From Triangularia verruculosa (lineage: Eukaryota > Ascomycota > Sordariomycetes > Sordariales > Podosporaceae): 61,499 bases of DNA. The position numbers were made by a program, and so were the translations under genes. Positions 21,901 through 33,110 of the stretch are shown here, in pieces; positions within the stretch are counted from its first letter, which is position 1; each line of letters begins with the position of its first letter. The notes under the pieces are model-generated. The model did no database searches. It was not told where the DNA came from and was given only the letters and a program-made list of their open reading frames with translations. The DNA is taken from contig MU864039.1 of NCBI GenBank assembly GCA_033296885.1, positions 1 to 61,499 on the forward strand, in the 5' to 3' direction.

Positions 21901-22299
21901 ACCTATAACTGAAGAAATTCCGGCTTTGCCCGGCGGAATTCCCTGAAATCCCCTGGAAAAAGCGGTGCAGCTGCTGGGCAAGTGCCGCACAGCAAAATTT
22001 TCCCTCTGCTCTCCTCGCTGACCTGGGAATTCCAAGTTTTGACCCACTTTCAGAGCTCTCGGTGGAGAGTTTTGCCTCGAATTGACCACTCACGTCGCCC
22101 ATCAGTGATGCTCGAGCCCGTTGCCCGGACCAGCCCGAGGTTCCGCTTTCCCCAGCTGACCACTTGTTCTTCCTCGCACTTTTCCCTTCCCTCCTCTTTT
22201 TCCTTCTCCCACTCAGCAGTCGAGCCTCACCTCCAAAGAGCACCTTCTCGATCCCCGTCTTTTGCATCACCTCTGCATACTCCCCTCTCATCAGTCACA

Positions 22300-22926
22300 A
22301 TGGCCTCCACCCGTGTTCTCGCCTCGAGACTGGCCTCTCAGATGGCCACCAAGGTCGCCCGCCCTGCCGTCCGCGTCCCTGCCCGCGCTTTCACTGGTGA
22401 GTAGAGTCGAGAAAAAAAGACGAGCGAATTTATCCAAGAAGTCGCCCATCGTCATCAAGCCACCATGAACCCATCCGAGTGTTCGGTCTGTCTGACAATA
22501 TTCTCTTCTCGTGTGTGCAGCCGGTACCAAGGCCACCCCCCTCCAGGCCCTCAAGCGCCAGCAGATGTCCTCCATCATCACTGCCACCCGCCAGATCACC
22601 CAGAAGCGTGCCTACTCTTCTGAGATCGCCCATGCCATGGTCGAGGTCTCCAAGAACTTGGGTATGGGTACTGCCGCCATTGGTCTTACCGGTGCCGGTA
22701 TTGGTATCGGTCTCGTCTTCGCTGCCCTCCTCAACGCCGTTGCCCGCAACCCCGCCCTCCGTGGCCAGCTCTTCTCCTATGCCATTCTTGGTTTCGCTTT
22801 CGTCGAGGCCATTGGTCTTTTCGACCTGATGGTTGCCCTCATGGCCAAGTTCGTAAGTAGCACCGCAACACGAGCTCGGAGGTCCGGAAGAAACCCCGCT
22901 TTGCTAACAAAATGCCTCAGACCTAA
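22300..22926 (+). CDS. atp9: Mitochondrial F1Fo ATP synthase subunit 9 (proteolipid), nuclear-encoded precursor
   Basis: Three exons: 22300-22396, 22521-22852 and 22921-22926, giving 144 aa. Introns of 124 bp (donor GTGAGT, branch TCTGAC, acceptor GCAG) and 68 bp (donor GTAAGT, branch GCTAAC, acceptor TCAG) keep the frame. The last exon encodes only Thr and the stop, giving the C-terminus MAKFT seen in Neurospora. The 63-residue presequence (MASTRVLASRLASQMATKVARP...) is basic and acid-free, ending RAYSSE with the double MPP site expected before the mature Tyr. The 81-residue mature part has two membrane helices, the polar loop ARNPALRGQ and the proton-carrying Glu65 in GFAFVEAIG. It forms the c-ring of Fo in the inner membrane. 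In Neurospora this is oli, closely linked to frq, and the same linkage (20 kb) is seen here. Confidence 0.98.
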
Positions 22927-24986
22927 ACGGTTCACCACCACGGAGCGGGATAGGCGACGATGCCTCACTGGGAGCGGTCGTCTGTACATATCGATACGAC
23001 AGGAGCGAGAGTGGGGGGGAAAGCGGCGTGTACGAGAGAGGGTAATAGCGTTTTGCGACATTTCCAAATCGCATCGGCTATTAAGCATGGGCGGGGTGTG
23101 CATGGAATAATGGCATAGAATCGCACCATAGACGGGGCCCATTATAGACCTAGATCGGGGGAGACTTTCGAGGACGATCTGACCGTCGATGTCGGCTTTG
23201 CCGGCACCTGTAAAATACTCAACCGCGATTCTCCCGCGTCTCTGGGGACACCACAAAAATATTTCATTTTGTCTCTGCCTCAGCGTCACCACTCCTTTCC
23301 CAGCAAGCAAAGCAATACACACTTGAGCAGAATGCCATCTTGAGAGTGATATGTGCTGTGTTTGTGAATACCATCAGTTTGAGATCCATCACTTGAAGGT
23401 AAGATGATCATATATCCTGTGATAGTCGCTCGTGTCTTGGCCAGCGGGTAAACAGGGCTGAAGGCGGGGTACGGGTGATCGATTGAACATGAACTTAGAA
23501 TTCCAGCACACCATAGAAATGAAATATGAAACAGAGGGATGGATACACATAGTAACGCACCCATTGACTTGAACCATATGAGAGTTCTCATGACATAAGA
23601 GCTGCTCCTCTCATCCATGCGGGCACTCGGAAGCTCAATGGGTTGTTATCCTCCGGCCGGCTTTGATTCAGCAACAGCCGCCCCGTGGTCCGGGGTATCG
23701 TCATGAATCCCGGCGACGGGAAACGGTTTCAAGAACACACATCATTTCGGCATCGGGCATAAGCATTACGGAACGGGTGTGGGGCGGGGGGTTTGTATGG
23801 TGGTCGGACATACGGAGATCGGGTTCACGGCGGCGGCGGCGACGGGCGAGCAAACAACGATGCCGTAATTTTTTTCCCTTGTCTAGCGTCAGTTTTTTTT
23901 CTTTCCGAAGCAAGGCACGGGGGGGTGTTTGGTGCGGTTTAGACTCCACTGTCAACAACAGAGGCCGGAATGTCCAGTTTTGTCTCCACCAGATAACGGG
24001 GCTGCACCAGACTTTTGGTGGTGGTGCGGTTTAGCGTGCTGGAGCCCGAACAAACTGGTGTTTGTTGTTGCAGTGCTAAACTTGATTGTATAAGCGGGAA
24101 AGGGACCCATTTCTTTTTGTTGTTGTTTGCTGGATATATCAAAATGGTGAGATGTTGGTGATGGAAAATGATGGTATCGTGACAGCACTTTTTGGTATTT
24201 GCAAAAAAGAAAAAAAAGGAGGAAGAGAAAGAGGGAGAGAGGAGAGAGGGAAAAAGAGGAAAGAGGAAATGGGACATTCGACCATGCCCGGTGGACGTTC
24301 ATTGGGTGGGCATTTCCCCCCTTCCCCTCATGGAACAACACGAGGAGGAAAAGAGAAAAAAGAGGAAGGGACGGGAAAAGGAAAAGGTATATCACACCTG
24401 CCTTCTTTCCCTTTTGGCCCGATGCTGCATTGGCCCTCGCATCTGATTCGTCTCCCTTGCTTCACCGACGAGGGAGATATGGGAAGGAAAAGGAACGGCA
24501 CACATCTGTTGTTACACAAGCTGGGTTCCCCGCTTTTGAGCCAGATGTTCCCCAGGTTTTTGATGGCGGTGGCGGCAGGGCTGGGGAAAGGTGAGATCTT
24601 CCTGACCAACGAAGGGAGAGAGATCCTCAACCCAAAAATTGCCAGACGACTGTCCCCAGAGAGCTTCTCAAGTTTACTAGATTGTGATAATAAACAGTCT
24701 GTGTTATTCTGTGTGGTTCAGTGTGATGGTTGACCACACGCACACGGTCAGAGGACAGGGGACGTGGCAAGTAATCTCCTCTGCTGCAGCGCCGACAGAT
24801 GAATTGGTGCGAGGATGGTAAGCTGCAGACAACACTAAACGCGTCCGGGTTGGGACAGTAACAATGCATTGAACCAAAACCTCAAGGCGCTCATGACGGT
24901 CATTCCTACAATTCTATTGTCTATCGTTATTGCTTGCTCCCTTTTCCCATATCTACCATAACCCAAACACCTATACTCAAACCCGC
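22927..24986. other. Convergent intergenic region between atp9 and phosphoglycerate mutase
   Basis: About 2 kb between two 3' ends. It contains a purine-rich tract (about 24205-24400) that creates long open frames with biased composition, but no domain or splice-supported gene was found. Confidence 0.5.
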
Positions 24987-26776
24987 TTAATTCCTGACCA
25001 GCAAGTTGCGGCCAGTCATCTCCTCGGGGATTGGCAGACCCATGGCAGCGAGAACGGTAGGAGCAACATCACCCAAAACACCGTTCTCCTTCTTCAGGCT
25101 CCAGCCCTCGGGAGCGTTGGCCATGATGAAAGGCACATTGTTGGTGGTGTGAGACGTCTTGGGCTTGCCATCAGGGAACTTCATCTCCTCAGCGTTGCCG
25201 TGATCAGACGTGATGAAGAGAATGTAGCCGTTCTTCTTGCATCCCTCGTAGATCTTGCCAATGGCCTTGTCAGTGGCCTCGCAGCCAATGATGGCAGCCT
25301 CGTACACACCGGTGTGGCCAACCATGTCGGGGGGAGCAAAGTTGTTCATGACGAATGGGAACTCGCCCTCACCAAGACGCTTGACGACCTGGTCGGCGAC
25401 ACCGTCGGCGCTCATCTCAGGAGCCAGATCGTAGGTGGCAACGCTCTTGTTGGAGGGCACAAGATCCTGGCTCTCGTCACGAACCTCGAGGGGGAATACC
25501 TTCTCAACACCACCGTTGAAGAAGAAAGTGACGTGAGCGTACTTCTCAGTCTCGGCGACGTGCACCTGCTTGACGCCCTGCTTGCCAAGCCACTCAGCGA
25601 GCACATTGCCCATGTGCTGGGGCTTGAAGGCAATCTCGAAAGGGTAGTCGACCTTGTACTGGGTCATGGTGACCAAATTGATCTTGGGGTAGGGGAAGTC
25701 GGGGAGGACGGACCGGTCAACATCGCCCAAGAGCTGGGTGATCTGGCGGACACGATCAGAGCGGTAGTTGAAGAAGAAGACGTTATCGCCATCTGCTAAG
25801 TGTTAGCACCGGCTCGCAGGATACTTTGAGTACAGCGAACAAACCCTTGAGGCGACCCTCCTGGCCACCGATAATGATGGGCTTGAGGAACTCGTCGTTC
25901 TCGCCCTTGGCATAGCGCTCCTTGATGGTCTGGACTGGGTCGGTGCTCTCCTCGCCCTCGCCGAGAATGAGACCCTTCAGGGCAATCTCGTTCCGTTCCC
26001 ATCTCTTGTCACGGTCCATGGCGTAGTATCTGCCGACGATGGTCGCGATCTCACCAATGCCAAGCTCCTTGATCTTGGCGAGCAGCTCCTCCAAGTAACC
26101 GGCACCGGACTTGGGGTCGGTATCACGGCCATCTCCAAAGAAGTGGATGTAGACCTTGGGGATGCCGTATTGCTTGGCCGCCTCGAGGAGAGCATAGAGA
26201 TGGGTTTGCTTGGCGTGCTATTGTCATCAATCAATGTCAGCGGATATCCCCCAAGATACACCGGCAGTTCCGGTATTCCAGTCAGCACCTACCACACCAC
26301 CGTGCGAAACAAGACCGCACAGGTGAAGACGGCCATTGCTGGTCTTGGCCGCCTCCATAACCTTCTTGATCACATCGTTCTCGGCAAGCTTGCCCTGCTT
26401 GATCGTTTGGTCGATGCGGACGACATCCTGCCAGACGACACGGCCGGCGCCAATGTTGAGATGGCCAACTTCGGAGTTGCCCATCAAGCCCTCAGGCAGA
26501 CCGACAGCGAGGGAGGAGGCATCGAGCTCGGTGAATCCGGTGGCGCTCTTGGAGAACTCGTCCATAAAGGGGGTGGCGGCGGCAGCGATAGCGTCGCCAT
26601 TCTTGGGAGACTCGTCGGAGGGGATACCCCAGCCGTCAATCACGACTGTAATACGACCGAACCAACATCATAATCAGCCATGCCAGCTCCAGATATATCA
26701 GGATATAGCCCAGCACCAGCGGGTAATCGGGGCGGCGAGGAGACGTACTCAGGCAAGCCTTGTGATCGGGAGCCAT
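24987..26776 (-). CDS. gpmI: 2,3-bisphosphoglycerate-independent phosphoglycerate mutase
   Basis: Four exons on the minus strand: 26776-26749, 26645-26293, 26217-25845 and 25795-24987, for 520 aa, the usual size for this enzyme. Introns of 103, 75 and 49 bp have GT donors (GTACGT, GTAGGT, GTTTGT) and AG acceptors. The joins give MAPDHKACL-IVIDGWG, LVSHGGV-HAKQTHLYALLE and GRLK-ADGDNVFFFNYRSDR, all matching the family. It interconverts 3- and 2-phosphoglycerate in cytosolic glycolysis using two Mn ions and a phosphoserine. The nucleophile is the Ser of MGNSEVGH. Metal ligands are visible in VIDGWG, NNFAPPDMVGHTG and TSDHGNAEEM, and the substrate-binding Arg residues in FFNYRSDR. It is unrelated to the cofactor-dependent enzyme of yeast. 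The 5' end is divergent from the Mediator 9 gene. Confidence 0.97.
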
Positions 26777-27352
26777 GTTTACTTTCGAAGGCTAGGTAAC
26801 TAGAGGTATTGGAGGGGTTTCGGCTTCAAGGTATTAACGCGGCTGCAATTGGCACCGCGGATTCGAATCGGTTTCTTAGGGAAAACGCAAGATTTAGATT
26901 GACAAGATGAGGGGATAAAAACCTTGGATTATTTCTCTCAAGCAGAAAAAAAAGTCCCAAGCCGATTTGTAGAACTTGTTGGGAAGGCCGATGGCGGGGT
27001 AGTTAGTCCCTCAGCTCCCGTCTCTGTCTCTCCCGTCCCACCCCCACCTGACGTCGATGTCCGTTGAGCCACAACCGAAGCGTCATAGCGTCCTTTTTGA
27101 CACCCGGTCTGACCACTCACAGCTGTCAATTTCAGCACCTCCCCCACGGCGCCGCAGGGATTCGAGCGCCAGGAACGCGTACCCACACTGTCAACTTTGA
27201 CATCGCGATTCCTATCGTTATCGCGACAGCACTTTACGAAGTCACTTTTGCGCCGAGTAACCTCAAACTTACATTATCAAGGACTCCGATATTTCACAGC
27301 TCGCGAAGGGCAGCGGCCTATCTTACCCGCGACAAACACCCCTCCCATCGCC
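26777..27352. promoter_or_regulatory. Divergent promoter region, phosphoglycerate mutase / med9
   Basis: The 576 bases between the divergent starts must carry both promoters. The frame of med9 is open back to 27197, but that N-terminal extension (MTSRFLSLSRQHF...) is unlike Mediator 9 and is treated as leader. No other gene is seen. Confidence 0.5.
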
Positions 27353-27901
27353 ATGTCAACCCAACCCCCCATCCGCGGCCCCCTCCCCCTCCCCCCCTCC
27401 CTCTCCCCAGATGACATCGACACCATCCCCCCCCTCCTCCCCCTCCTCCTCACCCTCCGCTCCTCCCTCACCTCTCCCACCTCCTCCCAACCCCCCACCA
27501 CAACAACCACCACAACCACCTCCTCCTCCACCACCACCCAACCGCACCCCCCCAGCAAACCTGCCCCCCCAGCCGTCACAACCGGCGTAACCGGCACAAC
27601 CCCCCTCCCCTCCTCCAACCCTCAATCCACCCTCCCCTTCACCACAAAAGAACTCGCCTCCTCCACCGACCCCATCAAACACAAGCTCCAGCGCGCCCGC
27701 CACTCCCTCAAACAAATGGAGGACATCTCCCGCCTCATCCCCCAGCAGGAAAACGAAATCGTCAGACTGGAACAGCGCCGCAGAAAACAAGCCGAGATGC
27801 TCGCAAAGATCAAGGAGGAGGGCTTGCTTTTTTCGACGTTGGCGGCGAGTGTAGATGACCATCATCATCATCATCATCATCAGGAGAGGATGGAGGAGTA
27901 A
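27353..27901 (+). CDS. med9: Mediator complex subunit 9
   Basis: Single exon of 182 codons starting at MSTQPPIRG. The N-terminal helix (LSPDDIDTIPPLLPLLLTLRSSL) and the C-terminal coiled coil (KELASSTDPIKHKLQRARHSL, then LIPQQENEIVRLEQRRRKQ to about residue 160) match the fungal Med9/Cse2 layout of two conserved helices separated by a variable linker. Here the linker is a Thr, Pro and Ser-rich low-complexity stretch. Med9 sits in the middle module of Mediator and helps couple regulators to RNA polymerase II. A run of seven His residues (27859-27882) lies near the C-terminus and is encoded by a CAT repeat. An upstream in-frame Met at 27197 would add 52 residues with a possible mitochondrial look but is less likely. 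Convergent with the tubulin cofactor C gene. Confidence 0.85.
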   Translation: MSTQPPIRGPLPLPPSLSPDDIDTIPPLLPLLLTLRSSLTSPTSSQPPTTTTTTTTSSSTTTQPHPPSKPAPPAVTTGVTGTTPLPSSNPQSTLPFTTKELASSTDPIKHKLQRARHSLKQMEDISRLIPQQENEIVRLEQRRRKQAEMLAKIKEEGLLFSTLAASVDDHHHHHHHQERMEE

Positions 27902-28393
27902 AAGAAAATTGGGATAATGGCAAAAAATATGATGTTGGACGAGAGAACGGAGAGATGATGAGGCTGGGAAGAGTGGATTTGAACACAATACAGGACGGGG
28001 TGGAGGAGGAGTTGGGAGGACGAAACAACATACATCAGCCAGCGCGCAGCATATAAGCACCACAGGACGCTGAGAGGAAGGAATTAGAGACTACCTCAAC
28101 GGCTGTGCAACAATTGAGAGGGAGTGAAGGGTGATTTTGATGGCTATTATCAGGCTTGCATAAAGGCACATCAAAAACAAACCAAACCAAGACACGAACG
28201 AATAACGAAACGATACCCAAGACACACATACACAACATAATAATAATTATCATCTCAATTAAGTTGACTCTATCAAACTTCTTTGTCTAACACAATAAAC
28301 AATATTAATGACCAACCATCCATCCATCCCTCTTGAAAAGAAAAGAAAAAAAAAACCCACACTCGCTATCAATAACCAACACCACCTCCCCCC
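27902..28393. other. Convergent 3' flanks of med9 and TBCC
   Basis: About 490 bases between two stop codons. They are AT-rich around 28190-28320, consistent with terminators and polyadenylation signals. No gene is seen. Confidence 0.5.
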
Positions 28394-29577
28394 TTAAACA
28401 ACCTCGAACCGTCCCAGAACCTCCTTCACCCCCTCCTTACTCCCCTCATCCATCACCTCCCTCCAAATCGACCCACCAATCCTCTCATCCTCCGGCAGCA
28501 CGCTCCAATTCGGCGATTGCTCCCCCTGCTTCAGCCACAAGAAATCCTTCACCTCCTCCCACTTATTCCCCCCTTGTTCACCCCCCTCCAATCCCTGCGG
28601 CATCGGCGCAAACCTAACCTGCCTGCACCCCTCGATAATCGGCTCGCTCCTCACCCACAGGTAAAAGTCCACTTCTGCGCACTCGTGAATCCGTACTTGC
28701 CTAGACGAGACGACCACCTTGCACCTCTTCAGGTTCGTGACATGCACCGGACCGTCGACATGACCGGCAATAATCACGCTATTGCTGACATCCCTCAGCG
28801 CCAAACTCGCAAAAGGCGAGGCACGACTGGCCTCGACGGTAGGAGCCGACAGGTTAACCACGCAGTTGGAGAGACTGGTCAGCTGCCCGGCCGACGAAGC
28901 CCTCGAGTGATCGGCTGGCAGCGTGATGATGGCGTCAGACTCGTCCTCAATCCTGATCGCCCTTGGGCTTCTCGATCTCCCTCTACCATTACCGGGAGAC
29001 AAAGGCGGGGAGATGGGTGGTTTCCCATTTGTCTTCTCCTCCCCCTTTGCGCCACCCGGGCTGCTGCCGCCGTCACGGGCGGTTGCGCCTACTAGACGTC
29101 TTGAGTCTGGGGCAGTCTGGGAGAGTATTCTCTCCGGCCTTGGGCGGAACTGAAATCTGCTTTTGGGAGCGAGCTTGGCTGTCGTCTCGTCTAGTTCCTT
29201 GCGGAGAGTGCTGACGGCGGTGACGTAGACCCTGTGGTCGTATGCTGGGAGGAAGTGAGTGGCGTCTCTCACGTCGTTTGTGAGGCGAGAGATGTTGGTG
29301 AGGATGTGCTCGGTGGCATCCTGGCGCTCGCCTGCTACTGGGGCGATGGAAGGGAGGTGGATGATTTGTTCTTGGATATCTGAACGCATTAAATGTTTAG
29401 CATCGGGCCGGTTTTTTTTTTTCATTTCTTCATAAACGAGAACTTACTGGATTGCTGAATCCGAAAGTTGCGGGAGAAGCGCTCTTTGGCGTCTTCTCTG
29501 TGGGCCATGTTGATCATGCTGGGGTGAACTGGGTTGAAGAACAATCCTGTGGTGTCCTTGAAGAAGAAGCTGCTCAT
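28394..29577 (-). CDS. TBCC: Tubulin-folding cofactor C (TBCC-domain protein)
   Basis: Two exons, 29577-29448 and 29379-28394, 371 aa. The 68-bp intron has donor GTAAGT, branch GCTAAA and acceptor TTCAG, and the join reads FRIQQS-NIQEQIIHL. The N-terminal helical part (MSSFFFKDTT to about residue 130) fits the spectrin-like tubulin-binding region. A Ser- and Pro-rich linker leads to the C-terminal beta-helix domain (about 200-300), with FASLALRDVSNSVIIAGHV and the GAP motif SSRQVRIHECAEVDFYLW, whose Arg in QVR corresponds to the arginine finger of TBCC and RP2. Cofactor C stimulates GTP hydrolysis by beta-tubulin in the folding supercomplex, releasing native alpha/beta dimers in the cytosol. 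The role is known from the family. Convergent with med9. Confidence 0.93.
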
Positions 29578-30744
29578 GGTTGAAGAGATGATGTGTTAGT
29601 TGAAACTTGATGAGTTGTGGTGGGGGTTTGATATAGCAGGTGTGAACAACAAAAGACAAGATCAGACGATTCTGTCATGAGATCTTACTAACCTTTTATA
29701 TCTATCAAATATGGGATGAATGAATGAACCAGTTACGTGCGTGGCGTAGTCACCGGTTCAGAAACTCCAGACAGATAACGGTATGCTATGATGCAGGTAC
29801 CAAACTTAAACAATGCAGGTGACGATGATGGCTCGGTTTTGGAGCCGTTTGTGATCAAGTCGGCTGGACAAAACGGGGGAAGTCAAAGTCAGAGAGTTCA
29901 GTTCAAAAAGTTCAAGAGTCAAAATGACATGTGCCAGGCCCCAACTCCCCAAGTTTATACCTCCCCAAACAAAAAACAAAAAAGCAGGGTAAAGGAAGGG
30001 GGTGACTGAACTTGGGTGACTGGACCCTGTTAAACCCTGGAAATGGGGGAAAGCATGGAACACACGCTGTGCCTGCCTCCACTTGCATGAGTGTGTGGAG
30101 TAATAAACTGGAGATAGAGTGCAGCGGGAAGCTAATTATTGATTGCATGGTGGGGTAATCTTGGCATATTTTAGGGGGTTCGAGAGAGAGAGAGAGAGAC
30201 CGACATTTCATTCACCCCCTGACGATTTGACATTGTCGGTGAGGAGCCGACCCCCCATACCCCCTACACTAGCCTTGACTCAGATCGTGATTGCATCGTT
30301 GCAACCGAGATCTCGCCATGTGCTCGGTATATTTTCTTTCATTAACGGTGCCCCATGAATTGCTAATGTCGATCATTTGTGCAGATGTCTTGTTTTGTTT
30401 TTGTGTTTCCAAGGTTAGGCTACCAACTTACACAAAATGGACGATAATTGATGGCCGCGATATCTACCCCAATCCCAAGGTTTACCTCATACATGCATAT
30501 GCATGACCCCATTACCCACTTACGTGGCTGTCGATCTAGACTTTGAGATACCAAGGAATACACCGAGGAAACTGTCGGTCAAGCAAGCAACCGGAAAACG
30601 GCAACAGTGAAGGAGTTTGTGGTGTGATTCAGACATTACGATTTGGTTCATGTATTCCAAAAGTTCCTATATAATACATCGGCGCCATCTCTCCCCCCCC
30701 ATTTTCTCTACCGGGATATGTACCCTATGCAAACCCCCAACCAC
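29578..30744. other. Intergenic, TBCC promoter side and GPI1 3' flank
   Basis: About 1.17 kb with no supported gene. A (GA)n tract is at 30182-30199. The segment near 29578 holds the TBCC leader and promoter. Confidence 0.5.
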
Positions 30745-33110
30745 TTATCCGTAACTTCGTGATCTCCCACCTCCATAATTACTGGGATACTTCCTCCCGT
30801 TGGCAAGAGCGGGTATATACAACGGCGCCGTTCTCCGCTTCGGTGACGGCAGCGAGTTTACAGCGTCCCACATCTCCATGATGCCAGCTCTCCGCGCCGG
30901 GAGCATGCTGTACTGCAGGCTGTACAGATTCCTCCGGTCCAGTGGCGGCACAAACTTGCCGGTGAGCAGGCAGAGTAAGACTCTCGGTGACAAGTAGTGC
31001 TTTCGAATGCGGTGCCCCATCTGGAAATATTGATGGAACATGGCTTTAAAGCTCAGGGGTATGGACTGTTCTCTCATGTCAGTTGAAACCCGCGCGTAAA
31101 CAAATCAGGAGAAGCGATAACTTACCTTTAGATGAATTACAGAAGTCGAAGGTATCGGTTTCGTCGTGTCATTAATGGCATGTCTAAAATCTTGGGTATC
31201 TCGAAGTTCAAAACGCAGACCTCCTGCAAAGCGGCGAGTCAGTACACTACCTCCACGAACAAGACACACGGTAAAGACATGCCTGGTAACCTCCCAGGAT
31301 CTTTGATCCTCAGCATTAGCGCAAAAAGGGGAAAATGATTCAGAAATGAAAGCATGGTATCGAAAACAGCCTTGAGCGAGATGATGACCATACGGGCAAT
31401 CGCAAAATTAAGGTAGAAAACCACCACCGTCGGAAGCAAAAAGAAAAGAAGGGTGAAGAGAATGGTGCCGACAAGCAACTGGTCGAGATCGTAGTCGCAC
31501 GAGTCGATACGGTTCCTAAGAACGTTGTGTTTCTTGCCTCGGAATAAGTGGAAGAGTGAGATCAAGATGTTGAGCTGCCAGTGATAGATCCTAGCCGATG
31601 CCAAGTAGAAGGAGTATATATGTATCGTCAAGATCGAGGTGAGATCTGAAAATAAGGCAATCGGCATGCTGGCTCCGGCAAAGCTGGAAAAGCCAATGAA
31701 CCAGATCATATGAGGCAGGATTGGACGAAGAGTGTCAATGCAGCCTGCAAAGGTTAGTATCTGAACAACAGCAGACAGCCAGGGAGACCTACTGGACCAA
31801 TACTCTATCACCCACAGGAAAAGGTCTCCCAGAAAGAGCGCCAGTTCGCTGTTCAGTTTTAAACCCGCAGGCCAGCCCATGAGCCACGAGATGCTACTTT
31901 GCAGTGCCTCGACCGTGTACTGGGTCAGGAGGTGACTGATCTCCTCTGCCAGCCAGCTGGAATTGTCAATGATGTAGGACCCCAGGGCAATCCCAATGAT
32001 CACATCATTGGCCACCAACCACAAGCTGTTGTAGAAGCGGATGTAGTCGGGATGGCTGGTCGTCACACTTTCCCAGTCGTTCTTCCTAAGTCGCAGTGTC
32101 ACGTACTGCATTGGCCAATAACAGAACTGCTGTAGTCGAATCTCGACTTGCTGGGCTGTAGCAGAGATGTCTTTCAGAGCAGCATATTTCGGCCGAGCCC
32201 GCCACTCTAGCACCCTCAAGAGTACTTCGGCAGCAATACGATGCGCCATCAGCCCCATCACGAAGAGCTTTTTGATGACAGGCAACACATAGATTGTCAT
32301 GAGGTTCCATAGCCACACCAGCACCATGTCTCGCATGGTTGTTGCCGACTCGACGACTCTCTCGGAGACACTCAAGCTCCTCTTAGGACGGGTCCCTATC
32401 CTTGAGACGTTCTTCTGCATCAACTTCTCGAGCTCCCATGCCCAGTTGATTTGATTCACAATTTTGGGCAGCGCCTTCTCTTTGGCCGAGGGGGTTCGCT
32501 TGAATATAGAGTGCTGCTTGAGCTTTTCGACCAGTCTCTTTTTCTTCACCTTTTTCAGGCGCTCTTGTCGTTCATCCTCCTCCTCGGCGACATCGCTGAT
32601 TCTGAATGTCTCGTGCTTATCGCCCAGAGCCAAAGCAATCGGGTTCAGTGAGATGTATTGCATCCTCCCAGGCAAAGGTCGTTCGAAGAGTATAATCTGG
32701 ATGTTCGAGGCTCTGGCGCAAGTGATAATCGGTACCCGTAGACTCGGTCCCGTCGTCGCTCGGATCCATGATGGATCGATCGTTACTTCTTCCGAAGTGT
32801 TCGACAGCCCCAGAATATGTAAAGACGACTGACCGCATAGCTCGTAGATGCGGCTTACAGGATGAGGGGCATTGCGCGTGAGCGTGCCAAGCTTCAAGGC
32901 GCTGTCGACGTTTCGGGGCTGGCCAAGATGTCAGCTTCTCCAGGGTCTCTTCTGTCTTACGGCATGACAACCCACCTCCACCTCTTCGAGAATGGCCAAC
33001 ACAAAAACATCCAGGGCCGAGTTCCTCCACCCCACCACCACACCCCTCAGGTCGGACCGTGGGAGGTCGGCCGGCCAGAATATGCGCATCAAGCCATCAT
33101 TCTCTGGCAT
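30745..33110 (-). CDS. gpi1: GPI-GlcNAc transferase subunit GPI1 (PIG-Q)
   Basis: Five exons on the minus strand: 33110-32961, 32918-31793, 31744-31283, 31223-31126 and 31065-30745, for 718 aa. Intron sizes are 42, 48, 59, 60 bp. The join checks give LEEVEVGCHA-PRNVDSALKLG, VIEYWSS-CIDTLRP, GRLPG-GLRFELRD and VIHLK-SIPLSFKAMFHQY. The third intron is best read as a GC-AG intron (donor CCAG|GCATGT) because no GT donor preserves the frame. The Gpi1 domain is clear: LWLVANDVIIGIALGSYI, GLKLNSELALFLGDLFLWVI, SARIYHWQLNILISLFHLFRGKK and NVLRNRIDSCDYDLDQLLVGTI, followed by hydrophobic helices. GPI1 stabilises the ER-membrane complex that adds GlcNAc to phosphatidylinositol, the first step of GPI-anchor synthesis. 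The N-terminus MPENDGLMRIFWPADLP is typical of filamentous fungi. Confidence 0.94.

Larger units (their letters stand above)
17095..22299. other. 5.2-kb gene-free interval upstream of atp9
   Basis: No convincing gene. It holds low-complexity tracts: poly-C near 18366, a GGGAGGG tract near 18731-18762, TGTGTTAG repeats near 18950-18995, poly-C near 19406-19423, and a proline- and threonine-biased open frame at 19180-19683. The last few hundred bases before 22300, rich in C and T (22160-22299), look like the atp9 promoter and leader. Confidence 0.5.

Noticed and set aside
21653..22291. 212-residue open frame antisense to the atp9 leader
   Set aside because: It lies opposite the atp9 promoter and leader, has no recognisable domain and no splice support.
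24086..24733. 215-residue open frame between atp9 and phosphoglycerate mutase
   Set aside because: Its middle is a GA-rich simple-sequence tract, and the rest has no domain. More likely 3' flanking sequence.
27859..27882. Seven-His run in Mediator 9 as an artificial tag
   Set aside because: It is a CAT-repeat microsatellite near the C-terminus of a native gene, and similar CAT/CAC runs occur elsewhere in the window.
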